A program made the translations under genes and the position numbers. From positions 7,257,180 to 7,321,179 of the forward strand of contig NC_037266.1 in NCBI RefSeq assembly GCF_000002425.4: a stretch of DNA of 64,000 bases. The letters are read 5' to 3'. Position 1 is the first letter of the stretch. Each line of letters starts with the position of its first letter. The notes below the pieces were generated by a model. The model saw only the letters and a program-made list of their open reading frames with translations, searched no databases and was not told where the DNA came from. The DNA comes from Physcomitrium patens. Its lineage: Eukaryota > Streptophyta > Bryopsida > Funariales > Funariaceae. Below, in pieces: positions 37,074 through 48,484 of this stretch.

Positions 37074-39432
37074 ATAGATGTTGTTTTGTCATAAATAGAA
37101 GCAAATGATAAGTTTCATATAATAGTTTTTTATTCCAAGAAATATTTAGAAATCAAAATTAACTATAAAATCTATGATAAAGAGCTTCTTGCAATCATGG
37201 ATTCATTTTAAGAATGGTGTTATTATTTAGAAGGCCCTTCTAGTCTAGTCCCCATATATATGGATCACAATAATCTTGAATATTTTATATCAACATGTAT
37301 TTTAAATCATTGCAGAGTCTATTAGAGAATGTCTTTATCAAGATTCGATTTTAAGATTATTTATTGATCCAAAAAATAATAAGGCTTATCAAATGCTCTT
37401 TTTAGATAATTTCATCTTAAACCAAAAAAAATATATATAAATTTTAATCAATAAAGAATAATTTTTTTGAAGCTAGAGAATTTTTAACTTTGAGCAATAA
37501 AATCAATATTGGTTGTTGATTCAATCTTTCTCAAGAAAATTCAATCAAGTATGTCCTTTGATCTTTTTCTTCATGATATCAAGAATAATTCTTCTAAGTC
37601 TTATGATACTTTTTAAGTTCAAGTTTAAGAATAATCTACTTTATTTTTAGAAAAAATTATATATTTTAAGAGGCAAAGCATAATTATATGTTCTTTAAGC
37701 TCGTCATGACTTCTCAACAATCAAATATTTTGGATACAATAAGACTTTAGAGCTAATATCAAGAGATTTTTAATTGCTTCAAATGTGAAAGATAGTTAAA
37801 GACTTTGTATAATCATATGATATTTTTTCAAAATCAAAAACTCTTCAACATCAACCTTAAAGACTTCTTAAGCTATTACTTATTTAGAAACAATCATAGT
37901 CTTTCATATCTATGGATCTTATTACAAATCTTCTAATTTCAAGTTTGTATGATTTTATATTTATAATAGTAGAATATTTTATCAAGATGGCTTATTTTAT
38001 ACCATATACAAAATGTATCACAAGTAAAGAAATGGCTAAGATTTTTTTTGACATTATCTATTGATATCAAGGATTATTCAAAGATGTTATATTAGATAAG
38101 GGAACTCAATTTGTATCAAAATTTTAGAAAATCCTTTTCAAGATTCTAAAGATGGATACAAAGCTTTCTTTGACTTTTCATCCTCAAAATGATGGGCAAA
38201 TGAACTCGATGAATCAAGTTTTGGAGCAATATTTGAAATATACTATCAACTACCATCAAGATGATTAGACAACTCTTTTTCCATTAGAAAAGTTTTCATA
38301 TAAAAATTAGTAGATTCTTCTACTAAACAAACACCTTTTTTTGTCATTTATAGTTATCATCCACAACTTAATATTTTTGATTTTTTAAAAGTTGATAATC
38401 TTGTGGAAAAAGATTTGATAAATCATTTATCAGAGCTATATACAATAATGAAATCACAGTTAAAGAAAGCTCAAGAACGATAAGAAAATAATGTAGATGC
38501 TTTTTTGTAAGAAAAAATTATAATTTAAGATGGATGAGAAGATATGGCTACTTTATCATAATATCAAGACTACTCGTCATTTTAATAAGTTGGGCTATTG
38601 TAAGCTTAGACCTTTTTCTATTTGTTAATAAGTCAATTATGTTGCTTATCAATTATATCTACTAAAATCTACGAAGAATTATCTCGTATTCTATGAATCT
38701 CTTTTTGAATCATATAAGACAATGAATATCTTGGAAAAAAGACAAATGCCACTTCTTCTTATAAAAGTGGATAATAATCAAGAATATGAAGTGAAAAAGT
38801 CTTAGATTCAACAAAGAGCTAAAATAGACTAGAATATCTTGTTCATTTTCATAGATATGATATTAGTGAATATACATGGGAGCTAGCAAAGATTCTTGTA
38901 AATGTAACAAAGAAGATTGAGGCTTTTCATCAACAACATCCATTAAAATTAAAATGACCATACGTCCTCTGATTCTCTTATTCATGATATTAAAAATAAT
39001 TCTTTTAAGTCTCAAAAAAATTCTAAGTTTGAGTTAAAGAATAATTTATTTTATTTGAAGGCACTATTATACATTCCAAAAGGCAAAGCATAATTGCATG
39101 CTCTTCAAGCTCATCATGACTTTCTAACAACTAAATATTTTGGATATAATAAGACTTTAGAGCTAATGTTAAGAGATTTTTGGTAGCTTCAAGTATACAA
39201 GGTATTTAAAGACTTTGTACAATCTTATGAAATTTATTTAAGATCAAAAATTCCTTATCATCAATCTTATGGACTTCTTCACCCATTACCTATCCTAAAA
39301 CATTGATGATTTTTTATTTTTATGGATTTTATTTTAGATCTTTTAATCTCAAGTTTGTATGATTCTATATTTGTGATAGTAGATCATTTTACCAAGATGG
39401 CATATTTTGTATTATGTACAAAGTCTATTTGG

Positions 39433-39436
<4 letters not shown>

Positions 39437-39475
<39 letters not shown>
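39437..39475 (+). repeat. Run of 39 A residues
   Basis: A homopolymer A tract lies inside the decayed integrase of element F2, where related copies have a short A-rich stretch (ggtaaagaaac). It looks like local expansion rather than the tail of an inserted retrogene, because integrase sequence continues on both sides and no target duplication is evident. Its length may be a sequencing estimate. Confidence 0.85.
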
Positions 39476-39477
<2 letters not shown>

Positions 39478-39618
39478 AAGTTATTTTTTAACAATATCTA
39501 TTACAATCATAGATTATCCAAGGATATTATATCAAATAGAGAGACTCAATTTGTATCAAGATTTTGGAGAATCCTTTTCAAGTTTCCAAAGGTAGACATA
39601 AAGCTCTCTTTGACCTTT

Positions 39619-40167
39619 TGTCACGGACATAATCATGTAAGCTAATAATTATATATACAAATAGGTAGAAGTAAGTAAAAGTAGGTAAAAATAAGTTAAT
39701 TCTATAAAATTTAATATGAAAACTTCTTAGAAACTTCCTAGACGCTGCTTTGACTTCAATTGACTTTTTGGATTAGAAACGTGGTCAACAAGTTGGCCAT
39801 GTGCCACACATGTTGTTAGCTTGAAGATCAAGCTAACCATGTCGCCCACACGTAGAAAAACTTATCTTGTAAGTCAAGGCATGTGTCTTACAAAGTCAAC
39901 ACATATTGGAGGTCCTATAGAACGTCGCCACGTAGCCCTTAGTTAGATAGTATATATAGAGACAAGAGTGAAGGCTTCTTCACTCTTGTCAACTCCTTTC
40001 TTGCTTCTAGTCTAGTTTCAAGGGTCACTAGTTTTCTTGTCTTTTGGCAATAGCCATTCCAGTTTCTCTTTCAATATACATACTTGTTTATATATATTTT
40101 TTTACCTCTCTTTAAGTGAAGGCTTATCTGTCTGAATTGTTTTTTCATCGAGTTCTTGTCCTTGACA
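39619..40167 (+). repeat. Element E 5' LTR (549 bp, short form)
   Basis: It starts tgtcacgg and ends ccttgaca. It lacks the same 12-bp segment as the 5' LTR of D. The TATA box is at 39951-39958 and a perfect hairpin follows at 39961-39990. Confidence 0.94.
39961..39990 (+). promoter_or_regulatory. Promoter-proximal hairpin in the D/E LTR
   Basis: The perfect inverted repeat gacaagagtgaag / cttcactcttgtc has 13-bp arms and a 4-base loop. It begins within a few bases of the TATA box tatatata (39951-39958). The D LTRs carry the same palindrome, and the E 3' LTR has it with one change. With TATA-directed initiation about 30 bases downstream, the transcript would start inside or just after it, so it is either a DNA-level element or, in the 3' LTR, an RNA hairpin near the end of the genomic transcript. 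Confidence 0.7.
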
Positions 40168-40189
40168 GATTGATAAGAGTACACCTACA

Positions 40190-40199
40190 ATATCAGAGC
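40190..40199 (+). other. Element E primer-binding-like site
   Basis: atatcagagc matches the core of the initiator-methionine tRNA site and lies 22 bases downstream of the LTR end. The intervening 22 bases are conserved with D. Confidence 0.55.
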
Positions 40200-40397
40200 T
40201 TTATCTAATCTTGATTAAAAGTGGATTACCCCTTTTTCTTCATAAGATATAAGCATATTAGAAGTTACGGATTACTCTCTTCTAAATGGATATTGTCCTT
40301 AGTATTTTCTTTGTTCTCAATTCCTCTCTTCTATTTGTCTTGAGCGATATTAGACATCTTCTCTCTTCTAAGTATTATCACGGCAGTACTTGTTAAA

Positions 40398-43300
40398 ATG
40401 AAGAGTACAATCACACAAATGGAAGAACAATTGAGAGAGTTAATGCTTGTGATGCATCAACTCAATTTACCACCACAAGGAGCAGCAAGATTGGCAGGAA
40501 GTGAAGATATAGAAATGATTGGAGCTGTTCCAACATGTGCACCAAACCATGTCCTTTCTCCTATGGTGGAACGCCCTTCAAATATTAGAGAACCAAGAAT
40601 TGCCCTACCCGAGAAGTTTGATGGCACCAGATCCAAGTTTTGAGGATTTATCAATCAAGTGCAACTTGTGATTGAACTTCAATCCCAAAGCTATCCAACT
40701 CCAAGATCGCAAGTTAGATTTATTAGTACGCTTCTTTCAGGTTCAGCACTATCGTGGTTTTCATCTTTTTTTGAATGACGAGATCCAATATTGGATAATC
40801 TAGAGGCTTTTTTGACAGAGTTTCAATCCATCTATGGAGAACATGATGTAATTCGTGTTGCAACCAATGAGATCCATATTTTACGACAAGGCAATCGATT
40901 AGTAATGTTATATGCTTCACAATTTTGACAACTTGCAACTGATATCAAGTGGGATGATACTGCACTTATTAGCCAATTTTTCTACGGATTACAATATGAG
41001 GTAAAAAAATTAATGCTCAACTTACGTGATCCTCAAACATTGAATTAAGCAATTGAATTTGCTATGAAGTGCGACAATTACCTTTTTGAATTTCGATCTG
41101 AGAACCGTACAAGTGGACCTCAACGTTACTATAATTCAATGGCAACACCAACACCTCTTCAACACATACATTTGGAAGTAGAAGATATGCAAATTGATGT
41201 AGTGCGTTTCAAACCTCTTATTGACCAAGAAAAGACTCGTCATCGTCAAGAAGGATTATGTTTATATTGTGGAGAATTAAAGCACACTGCTCAACAATGT
41301 CCAAAGAAACCACGCAATCACAAAATCAAGAGTATGGCTGTGAAAGAAGATAATATGTTGGAAAACAAGTTTGTCCAGCTGCAATAGGGACCGTGCAGCT
41401 CGAACCTTGCACAACATCTAGTAAAGGTCCTATTCTCTCCTCAGAGCCCTCTTCTTGTTTTACATTAAATGTTATTTTAGGACCTAAATATTACAAAGTC
41501 TCTGCCTTGTTAGATTCAGGAGCCTCAGCATGTTTTTTAGATGAAGAATTTACTAAAAGACATAGCATATCTTTAGTAAAGAAAACTAAACCTGTTCATG
41601 TAGAAGTCATAGATGGTCGTCCATTGTCTTCTAGAGATATTACTCACAAAACCCTTCCTATAGAAGTAATAATCAATGGTCATAATAGTTTTGTAGTATT
41701 TAATATCATTAGATCTTCCTCTAATCTAGTCATTTTAGGTTTATCGTGGTTAGAAAAATACAACCCTCAAATAGATTGGATCTCCCGAACTCTTACTTTC
41801 TCTAAAAGTATAACTAACAGTGTAGTTAATCAAGTAGAGAGTCATAAGTCCAGTTCAATTAAATCCGTATTTATAGGTACAAAAGCTTTCTTGCATGCTA
41901 CTATGAAAGAATCACCATAAATTATTTATGCCACACCCGTTTCTATTAGTGAAAAGACTTTAAGTGGCATTCCAAGCCAATATCAAGAATTTCAAGATGT
42001 ATTTGAAAAAAAGAATGCAGATACACTTCCGGAACATCGTCCCTATGATTGCTCAATTGACCTTCAAGAAAGAGCACAACCGCCATTCGGACCAATCTAT
42101 AGTTTATCACAAAATGAGTTGGCTGAACTCAAGAAGTATATTGAAGAAAATCTAGCCAAGAATTTTATATGCCACTCTAAATCTCCGGCAGGAGCTCCAA
42201 TTCTATTTGTGAAAAAAAAAGATGGATCATTGCGGATGTGTGTTGATTATCGAGGACTCAACAAGATTACCATCAAGAACAGGTATCCACTACCTTTAAT
42301 ATCCGGACTTCTTGATGAGCTGAATCAAGCTAAGATCTATAAAAAAATAGATCTTCAGGGAGCATACAATCTAGTAGGCATCAAAGAAGGAGATGAATGG
42401 AAGACTGCGTTTCGAACTAGGTATGGACATTTTGAATACAACATCATGCCTTTTGGACTTACAAATGTAACAGCAGCTTTTCAACATCTAATGAATGATA
42501 ATTTTCGAGAGTTCTTAGACGATTTTGTGGTATGTTATCTAGACGACATTTTGATCTATTCTAAGAATCCAAAAGAACATGAACTTCATGTTCATCATGT
42601 GTTACAAAACTTAAGAGATGCAGGACTCTATGCCAAGATAGAAAAGTGTGTATTCCACACTACTCAAGTTGATTTCTTAGGTTATATCATTTCAAATGAT
42701 GGACTTATGATGGATCCTAAGAAAGTTCAAACTATTATAGACTGGAAGATCCCAAAAAAAGTAAGAGATGTCCAATGTTTTTTGGGATTTGCCAACTACT
42801 ATCGGATCTTCATCAAAGACTTCTCTCGAGTTGCAGCTCCACTTATACATTTGACTTGTAAAGACAAACTCCAATGGAATCGAGAAGCGAAAGTTGTTTT
42901 TGAATCTTTAAAGACAACGTTTGTTTTTGCACCAATCTTGTATCGTGTTGATTTTTTCAAAGCATTCTTTATGGAAATAGATGCATCGGACTTTGCTCTG
43001 GGTGTGGTTTTATCACAAATGGGAACAGATGACAAACTTCATCCAATAGCCTTTCATTAAAAAAAATTCTCAACAACAAAAATAAATTATGAAATCTACG
43101 ACAAAGAACTTCTTGTAATTGTGGATTCTTTTCAAGAATGGCATCATTATCTAGAAAGCGCTTCTACTCCAGTCACCGTGTATACGGATCATAAGAACCT
43201 CGAATATTTTATGTCAGCATGCGTATTAAATCATCGCTAAGCTCGTTGGAGCATGTCTTTATCAAGATTCGAGTTCATCATCACTTATCGGCCAGAAAAA

Positions 43301-44881
43301 TAACAAGGTTTATCTGATGCCTTGTCTAGACGTTCTTATCTTGCACCAAAAGAAGGAGATGCAGCTTTTGAGCAATAAAGAACGGTTCTCTTGAAGCCAC
43401 AGCAATTTCATCTTCGAGCAATAAAATCAACATTGACTGTTGATTTAACTTTTTTTAAGCAAGTCCAGTTAAGTATGTCTTTAGACCCTCTTGTTCATGA
43501 TATCAAGAATAATTCTTCTAAATCTCATGTTCCATCTAAATTTGAATTCAAGAACAACCTACTCTATTTCAAAGGACGTCTATATATTCCAAAAGGAGAA
43601 GCACGTTTACGTGTTCTTCAAGCTCGTCACGACTTCCCAGCAGCAGGACATTTTGGATATAATAAGACTTTGGAGCTGATATCTAGGGATTTTTGGTGGC
43701 CTCAAATGTAAAAGGCAGTTAAAGATTTTGTACAATCATGTGATGTTTGCTCAAGATCGAAAACTCCTCGTCATCGACCTTTTGGACTTCTTCAGCCATT
43801 ACCCATTCATGAACAACCATGGTCTTCTGTTTCTATGGACTTCATCACGGATCTTCCAATCTCAGGTTCTTATGACTCTATATTCGTGATAGTAGATTGT
43901 TTTACCAAGATGGCACATTTTGTACAATGTACAAAATCTATCACAGGTAAAGAAACAGCTAAGCTCTTTCTTGACAATATCTATTGCTATCATGGATTAC
44001 CCAAGGATATTATATCAGATAGGGGAACTCAATTTGTATCAAGATTTTAGCGGACTCTTTTCAAAATTCTTAAAGTAGATATAAAACTATCTTCGACATT
44101 CCATCCTCAAACTGATGGACAAACGGAGCATGTTAATCAAGTTTTGGAGCAATATTTAAGCTGTACCATTAATTACCAACAAGATGATTGGACAACTCTT
44201 TTGCCATTGGCAGAGTTTGCTTACAATAACACGGTACACTCTTATACAAAATAAACACCTTTCTTTGCTAATTATGGTTATCATCCACGACTTAATACTT
44301 TTGATTTTTCAAAAGTTGATAATCCTACTGTGAAAGATTTGGCAATTCATTTATCAAAGCTACATGCAACGATGAAGGCGCAGTTAAAAGAGGCTCAAGA
44401 ACAACAAAAGGCCAATGCGGATGTCTATCGAAAGGAACAACCATCATTCATCTTGGGTGATAAGGTATGGCTACTTCGTCGCAATATCAAGACCACTCGT
44501 CCTTGTGACAAGTTGGACTATCGAAGGCTGGAACCATTTTCTATTTCTGCACAAATCAATCCAGTTGCATATCGTTTACATCTACTCGAGTCAATGAAAA
44601 TCCATCCAGTATTCCACGTGTATCTTCTTGAACCATACAAGACAGTAAACATACCAAGAAGACGACAAGCTCCACCTCCTCCTATAGAAGTAGACAATAA
44701 TGAAGAGTTTGAAGTAGAAGAAGTCTTAGATTCAAGGCGACGTCAAAATAAATTAGAATATGTTGTCCATTGGCACGGATATGGTATTAGTGAACGCACA
44801 TGGGAGCCAATAAAGAATCTTGCAAATGCAGCAAAGGCGATGGAGGCTTTTCATCGACGACATCCATCAAAATCAAGATGA
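40398..44881 (+). pseudogene. Element E gag-pol with chromodomain, broken
   Basis: Gag (40398 to about 41387) has the FDGTRSKF core and a zinc knuckle (LCLYCGELKHTAQQCPKK). Protease (41393-41920) has LLDSGASACFLDEEF and sits in the -1 frame relative to gag. RT is intact over 313 codons (42119-43060) with [10 protein letters not shown] and [16 protein letters not shown]. RNase H follows. The integrase zinc region and core (43391-44300) include ISDRGTQFVS, and the chromodomain is at about 44700-44860 (LEYVVHWHGYGISERTWE). In-frame stops lie after the protease, inside RNase H (two), after the integrase zinc region and near the end of the integrase core. Most are at the same codons as in D. Confidence 0.92.
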
Positions 44882-44975
44882 AAATCTTTTTTATAAAAGA
44901 AACAACATCTAGGCAAGATAACATTCTACTTTCAATTCTTGTTCGTAGCTTCTTTGTAGTAGTGACGCTCAGGAG

Positions 44976-45398
44976 ATGGAGAACCAAAAACCAGCAGATT
45001 CGACTCAAAAGCCTTCATTTGCTGACCTGTCGGATGAGACATTAGGATTGTCACAACCTTCAAGACGATGCAATCGAGATGAAGATCTTCAAGAACGACA
45101 TGTTCTTCCTCGAATAGATGGCGAGATACAACGCGTTTGGTATCACGATTTGAGAAGCGACTCCCGATGTTTGATAATTGTATTAGAGGTAGGAACAACT
45201 CCCGATGGTGTTCCAAATATTCTATTTGAAGGAAGTTATGAAGGCCTCAAAAATGATCAAATAACTGGGTGGTCTTCCTGCCCTAGTATGGGACACTACC
45301 GATGGTTGAGAGGCCCTATCAATCATCTTTGAAGAGAACAAAGATCAGAATATGTGGCGAATATAATTTGTCGTATCATAGATTTCTTCAACATATGA
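44976..45398 (+). pseudogene. Element E accessory ORF, one nonsense codon
   Basis: It has the same length as the D copy (423 bases with stop) and the same 94-base spacer from pol. It opens MENQKPADSTQKPSF and is intact for 118 codons. A TGA then replaces an Arg codon of D, and the frame continues REQRSEYVANIICRIIDFFNI's homologous end to the natural stop. The change fits CGA to TGA. Function is unknown. Confidence 0.75.
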
Positions 45399-45439
45399 TG
45401 ACCGCTCCTCGTGGAACTCGTCCCTAGAAGGGGGGGTAA

Positions 45440-46000
45440 TGTCACCGACATAATCATGTAAGCTAATAATTATATACACAAATAGGTAGAAGTAAGTAAA
45501 AGTAGATAAAAGTAAGTTAATTCTATAGTATTTAATATGGAAGCTTCCTAGAAGCTTCATAGACACTGCTTTGACTTCATAGGTATCTTTAATTGACTTT
45601 TTGGATTAGAAACGTGGTCAACAAGTTGGCCATGTGCTACACATGTTGTTAGCTTGAAGATCAAGCTAACTATGTGGCCCACACGTAGAAAAACTTGTCT
45701 TGTAAGTCAAGGCATGTGTCCTCCAAAGTCAATACATATTGGAGGTCCTATTGAACGTCACCACGTAGCCCTTAGTTAGATAGTATATTTAGAGACAAGA
45801 GTAAAGGCTTCTTCACTCTTGTCAACTCTTTTCTTGCTTCTAGTCTAGTTTCAAGGGTCCCTAGTTTTTTTGTCTTTTGGCAATAGCCATTCCAGTTTCT
45901 CTTTCAATATATATACTTGTTTATATATATTTTGTTACCTCTCTTTGAGTGAAGGCTTACCTGTCTGAATTGTTTTTTTATCGAGTTCTTGTCCTTGACA
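45440..46000 (+). repeat. Element E 3' LTR (561 bp, long form)
   Basis: It starts tgtcaccg and ends ccttgaca. It carries the 12-bp segment (taggtatcttta) missing from the 5' copy. By eye it differs from the 5' LTR at several tens of sites. Confidence 0.94.
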
Positions 46001-46840
46001 CCTTTTGACCTAAAATAGATGGACAAAAAAAACATATAAATCAAGTTTTGGAGTAATATTTAAGGTGTACCATTAACTACCAACAAGATGATTGGATAAT
46101 TCTTTTACCATTGGCAAAGTTTGTTTATAATAATATAATACATTCTTTTATATAATAAATACTTTTTTACTAATTCTAGTTATCATCTATAATTTAATAC
46201 TTTTGATTTTTGAAAAGTTGATAATCATGCAATGAAGGATTTGAAAAATTATTTATTTAAGTTCCATACAAAAATGAAGGCACTATTAAAAGAAGCTCTA
46301 GAATGACAAAAAACCAATGCAGATACTTATTGCAAGGAGCAACCTCAATTCCATATTAGCAAGAAGATATGATTACTTTATTATAATATCTAAACTAGCC
46401 ATTTTTATAACAAGTTGGATTATCATAGGCTTAAACTATTTTTTATTTGTAAACAAATGAATTATGTTGCCTATCAATTATATCTATCAATGTCTATGAA
46501 GATCTAGCTTGTTTTTTATATGTTTCTTTTTGAGCCATGTAAAACAATAAATATCTTGAAAAGAAGACAAATGCCACTTCTTCCTATAAAAGTGGATAAC
46601 AATGAAGAGTTTGAAGTAGAAGAAGTCTTAGACTCAATGTGACGTTGAAATATCTTGTTAATTAGCATGGATATGATATTAATAAATACAGATGAGAGCC
46701 AGTAAAGAATCTTGTATATGCTACAAAAAATGTTGATATTTTTCAACAATGGCATCTATCAAAATCAAGATATGAAATGATAAATCTTTATTATCTTTAT
46801 TATTATTATAATATTTTTGTATATTTTTGGTACTAAAAAA

Positions 46841-47251
46841 ACAGAAAACCAACAACTAGTAAATTCAACCTAAGAGCTATTATTTGTTGACTTCGAGTTT
46901 ATATATTGCAATTGTCACAACCTTGAAGTTGATGTAATCAAGATAAAGATCTGCAAAAATGACATATTCTTCTTCTAATAGATGGCAAGATACAATGCAT
47001 TTGATATTACAATCTTAGAAGAAACTTCTAATGTTTGGTGATTTTATTAGAGGTAGAAATGACTCTTGATAGTCTTACAAATATATTGTTTGAAAGAAGT
47101 TACAAAGGCCTAAATAACGGAGTGATCTTCTTACCTTAGAATGGGATATTATTCATAGCTAAAAAGACCTATCAACTACCTTTGAAGGAAGCAAAGATTA
47201 GAGTATGTAGCAAATACAATTTGTTGCATTTTAAACTTCACCAATATGTAA
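46841..47251 (+). pseudogene. Element F2 accessory ORF remnant
   Basis: The start codon is lost (acagaaaaccaacaacta where the others have atggagaaccaacaacca). Segments homologous to the D accessory ORF follow to a stop shortly before the LTR. It is degraded by stops and small deletions. Confidence 0.6.
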
Positions 47252-47299
47252 TCATTGTTCCTTGTGGAACTTGTTCTTTCGAAGGAAGGAAAGAGGTAA

Positions 47300-47829
47300 T
47301 GTCATGGACATGCATATTTATTCCAATAATTACTTATTTGATTAGATAAAAGTAGACTAATTGGATAATATCTTGTAGATAAGCTTCTTAGAAGCTTAAT
47401 AGACTCAGCTTTGACTTTTACACATATTTGTAGTTGATTGGTAGATTAAAAACTTGATCAACAAGTTAGTTATGTATTCCATGTCTTAATAGCTTGTAGA
47501 ACAAGCTAACTATGTGGCATACATATAGGAAACTTATCTTATAAGTTAAAACATGTGTCTTGCAATTTAGACATATATTAGAGATCCTATAGAACATCAT
47601 CATGTAGTTCCTAATTAAATAACATATATAGAGGCAAGAATAAAACATTCTTCACTTTTAACAATGCCTTTTTAGTCCTCAGTCATCTTTCAAAACTTTC
47701 TAGTATTCTTATCTATGGTAATAGCCATTCTAGTTTAATATTATACCATCTTTAAGTGATTCTTCAATCTTTTTGAGTAATATAAGAATATATTGATTTT
47801 TTAGTTCTTTGAAATTCATGTCCTTGACA
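47300..47829 (+). repeat. Element F2 3' LTR
   Basis: It starts tgtcatgg and ends gtccttgaca, 530 bp, and is alignable along its whole length to the D/E LTR. It has the long (undeleted) form of the U3 indel region, a TATA-like catatatagag, and a decayed version of the promoter hairpin. Confidence 0.85.
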
Positions 47830-48484
47830 ATTTGTTAATTCTTATGTAACTTTTGTTAATTTGAACCATTATGTAACTTTTGAACTTTTTTTGTTAATTT
47901 CTATATTTATCTTTTGAATCTTATTTATCTCATCACCTTCTCCTAGCTCAATACTATCCAATATGTGGCTATCTCAATACATTTCAACACAAATTTATCA
48001 TCTTTGGCAATAAGTTAGAAACATTAAAAGTAGTAACTAATAATAAGAAATTGTTAAATTGACCTAGGTATTTACTAAATTTATCCACCTATCCTAACCA
48101 TCATCAAAAAAATCTCTATTGCTAAATCCATATTGGTTGAAAATCAATGAAAAAATAGTTGGATCTTCAACCAATGATGATGGGTGGGTTGATTTAGTAT
48201 ATGCATTGGTCAATTTAACAGTGCCTTAATACTAATGATAATAATAGTATTAAAAAAGAGAGAGAGAGAGAGAGAAATGGGGGAGGACGAAAAACAGAGT
48301 ACGCCGAGCTCGCCCAGTTTGTGGGGGCCGTAGAAACGCTGTCCATGGTGATGCTTGTGGGTGCTTCTGTTGCGAGCTTGACAAGCAAGCAAGCATTCTC
48401 GAGCTCTCTCTCTCTTGTTGTGTCTGCTGGTGCCTCGGAGAGAGAGAGAGTGTGTGTGATGTTTGCCAACGGTAGAGTGAAGCG
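47830..48484. other. AT-rich spacer and promoter region of the RING-WD40 gene
   Basis: The left part is AT-rich without recognisable genes. A GA microsatellite lies at 48256-48276. From there to the start codon the composition becomes GC-richer with CT/GA-rich stretches (for example 48397-48450), as expected of a plant core promoter and 5' UTR. No TATA box is convincing. Confidence 0.5.

Larger units (their letters stand above)
30168..38956 (+). mobile_element. Element F1: decayed chromovirus split by element G
   Basis: The left part (30168-31083) covers RT, including [19 protein letters not shown] and [17 protein letters not shown], as far as the start of RNase H. The right part (37074-38956) continues RNase H exactly where the left stopped, then covers integrase and a chromodomain-like end. 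The split point is element G. It has many stops, short deletions and A/T-rich drift, and neither LTR is recognisable. Its chromodomain end abuts a second decayed copy (F2) that starts again before integrase. It is related to the D/E family. Confidence 0.8.
39619..46000 (+). mobile_element. Element E: complete chromovirus nested in F2, sister of D
   Basis: It is flanked by the duplication CCTTT (39614-39618 and 46001-46005). The order is 5' LTR 39619-40167, primer-like site 40190-40199, gag from 40398, zinc knuckle, protease, RT, RNase H, integrase, chromodomain ending at 44881, accessory ORF 44976-45398, polypurine tract 45427-45439 and 3' LTR 45440-46000. It is almost colinear with D in the opposite orientation. 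Excision restores the F2 integrase sequence. Confidence 0.95.
38957..47829 (+). mobile_element. Element F2: decayed chromovirus split by element E
   Basis: The left part (38957-39618) starts in the RNase H-integrase linker and stops in the integrase core. The right part (46001-47829) resumes inside integrase just before a damaged TDGQ motif, then gives the rest of integrase, a chromodomain remnant (about 46600-46775), the accessory ORF remnant and a complete 3' LTR (47300-47829). The 5' half is absent. It belongs to the same family as D/E but is much older. A run of 39 A residues sits in its integrase. Confidence 0.8.

Noticed and set aside
39437-39475. Poly-A run as the tail of a processed retrogene or SINE
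   Set aside because: Decayed integrase sequence continues on both sides and no flanking duplication or inserted body is present.
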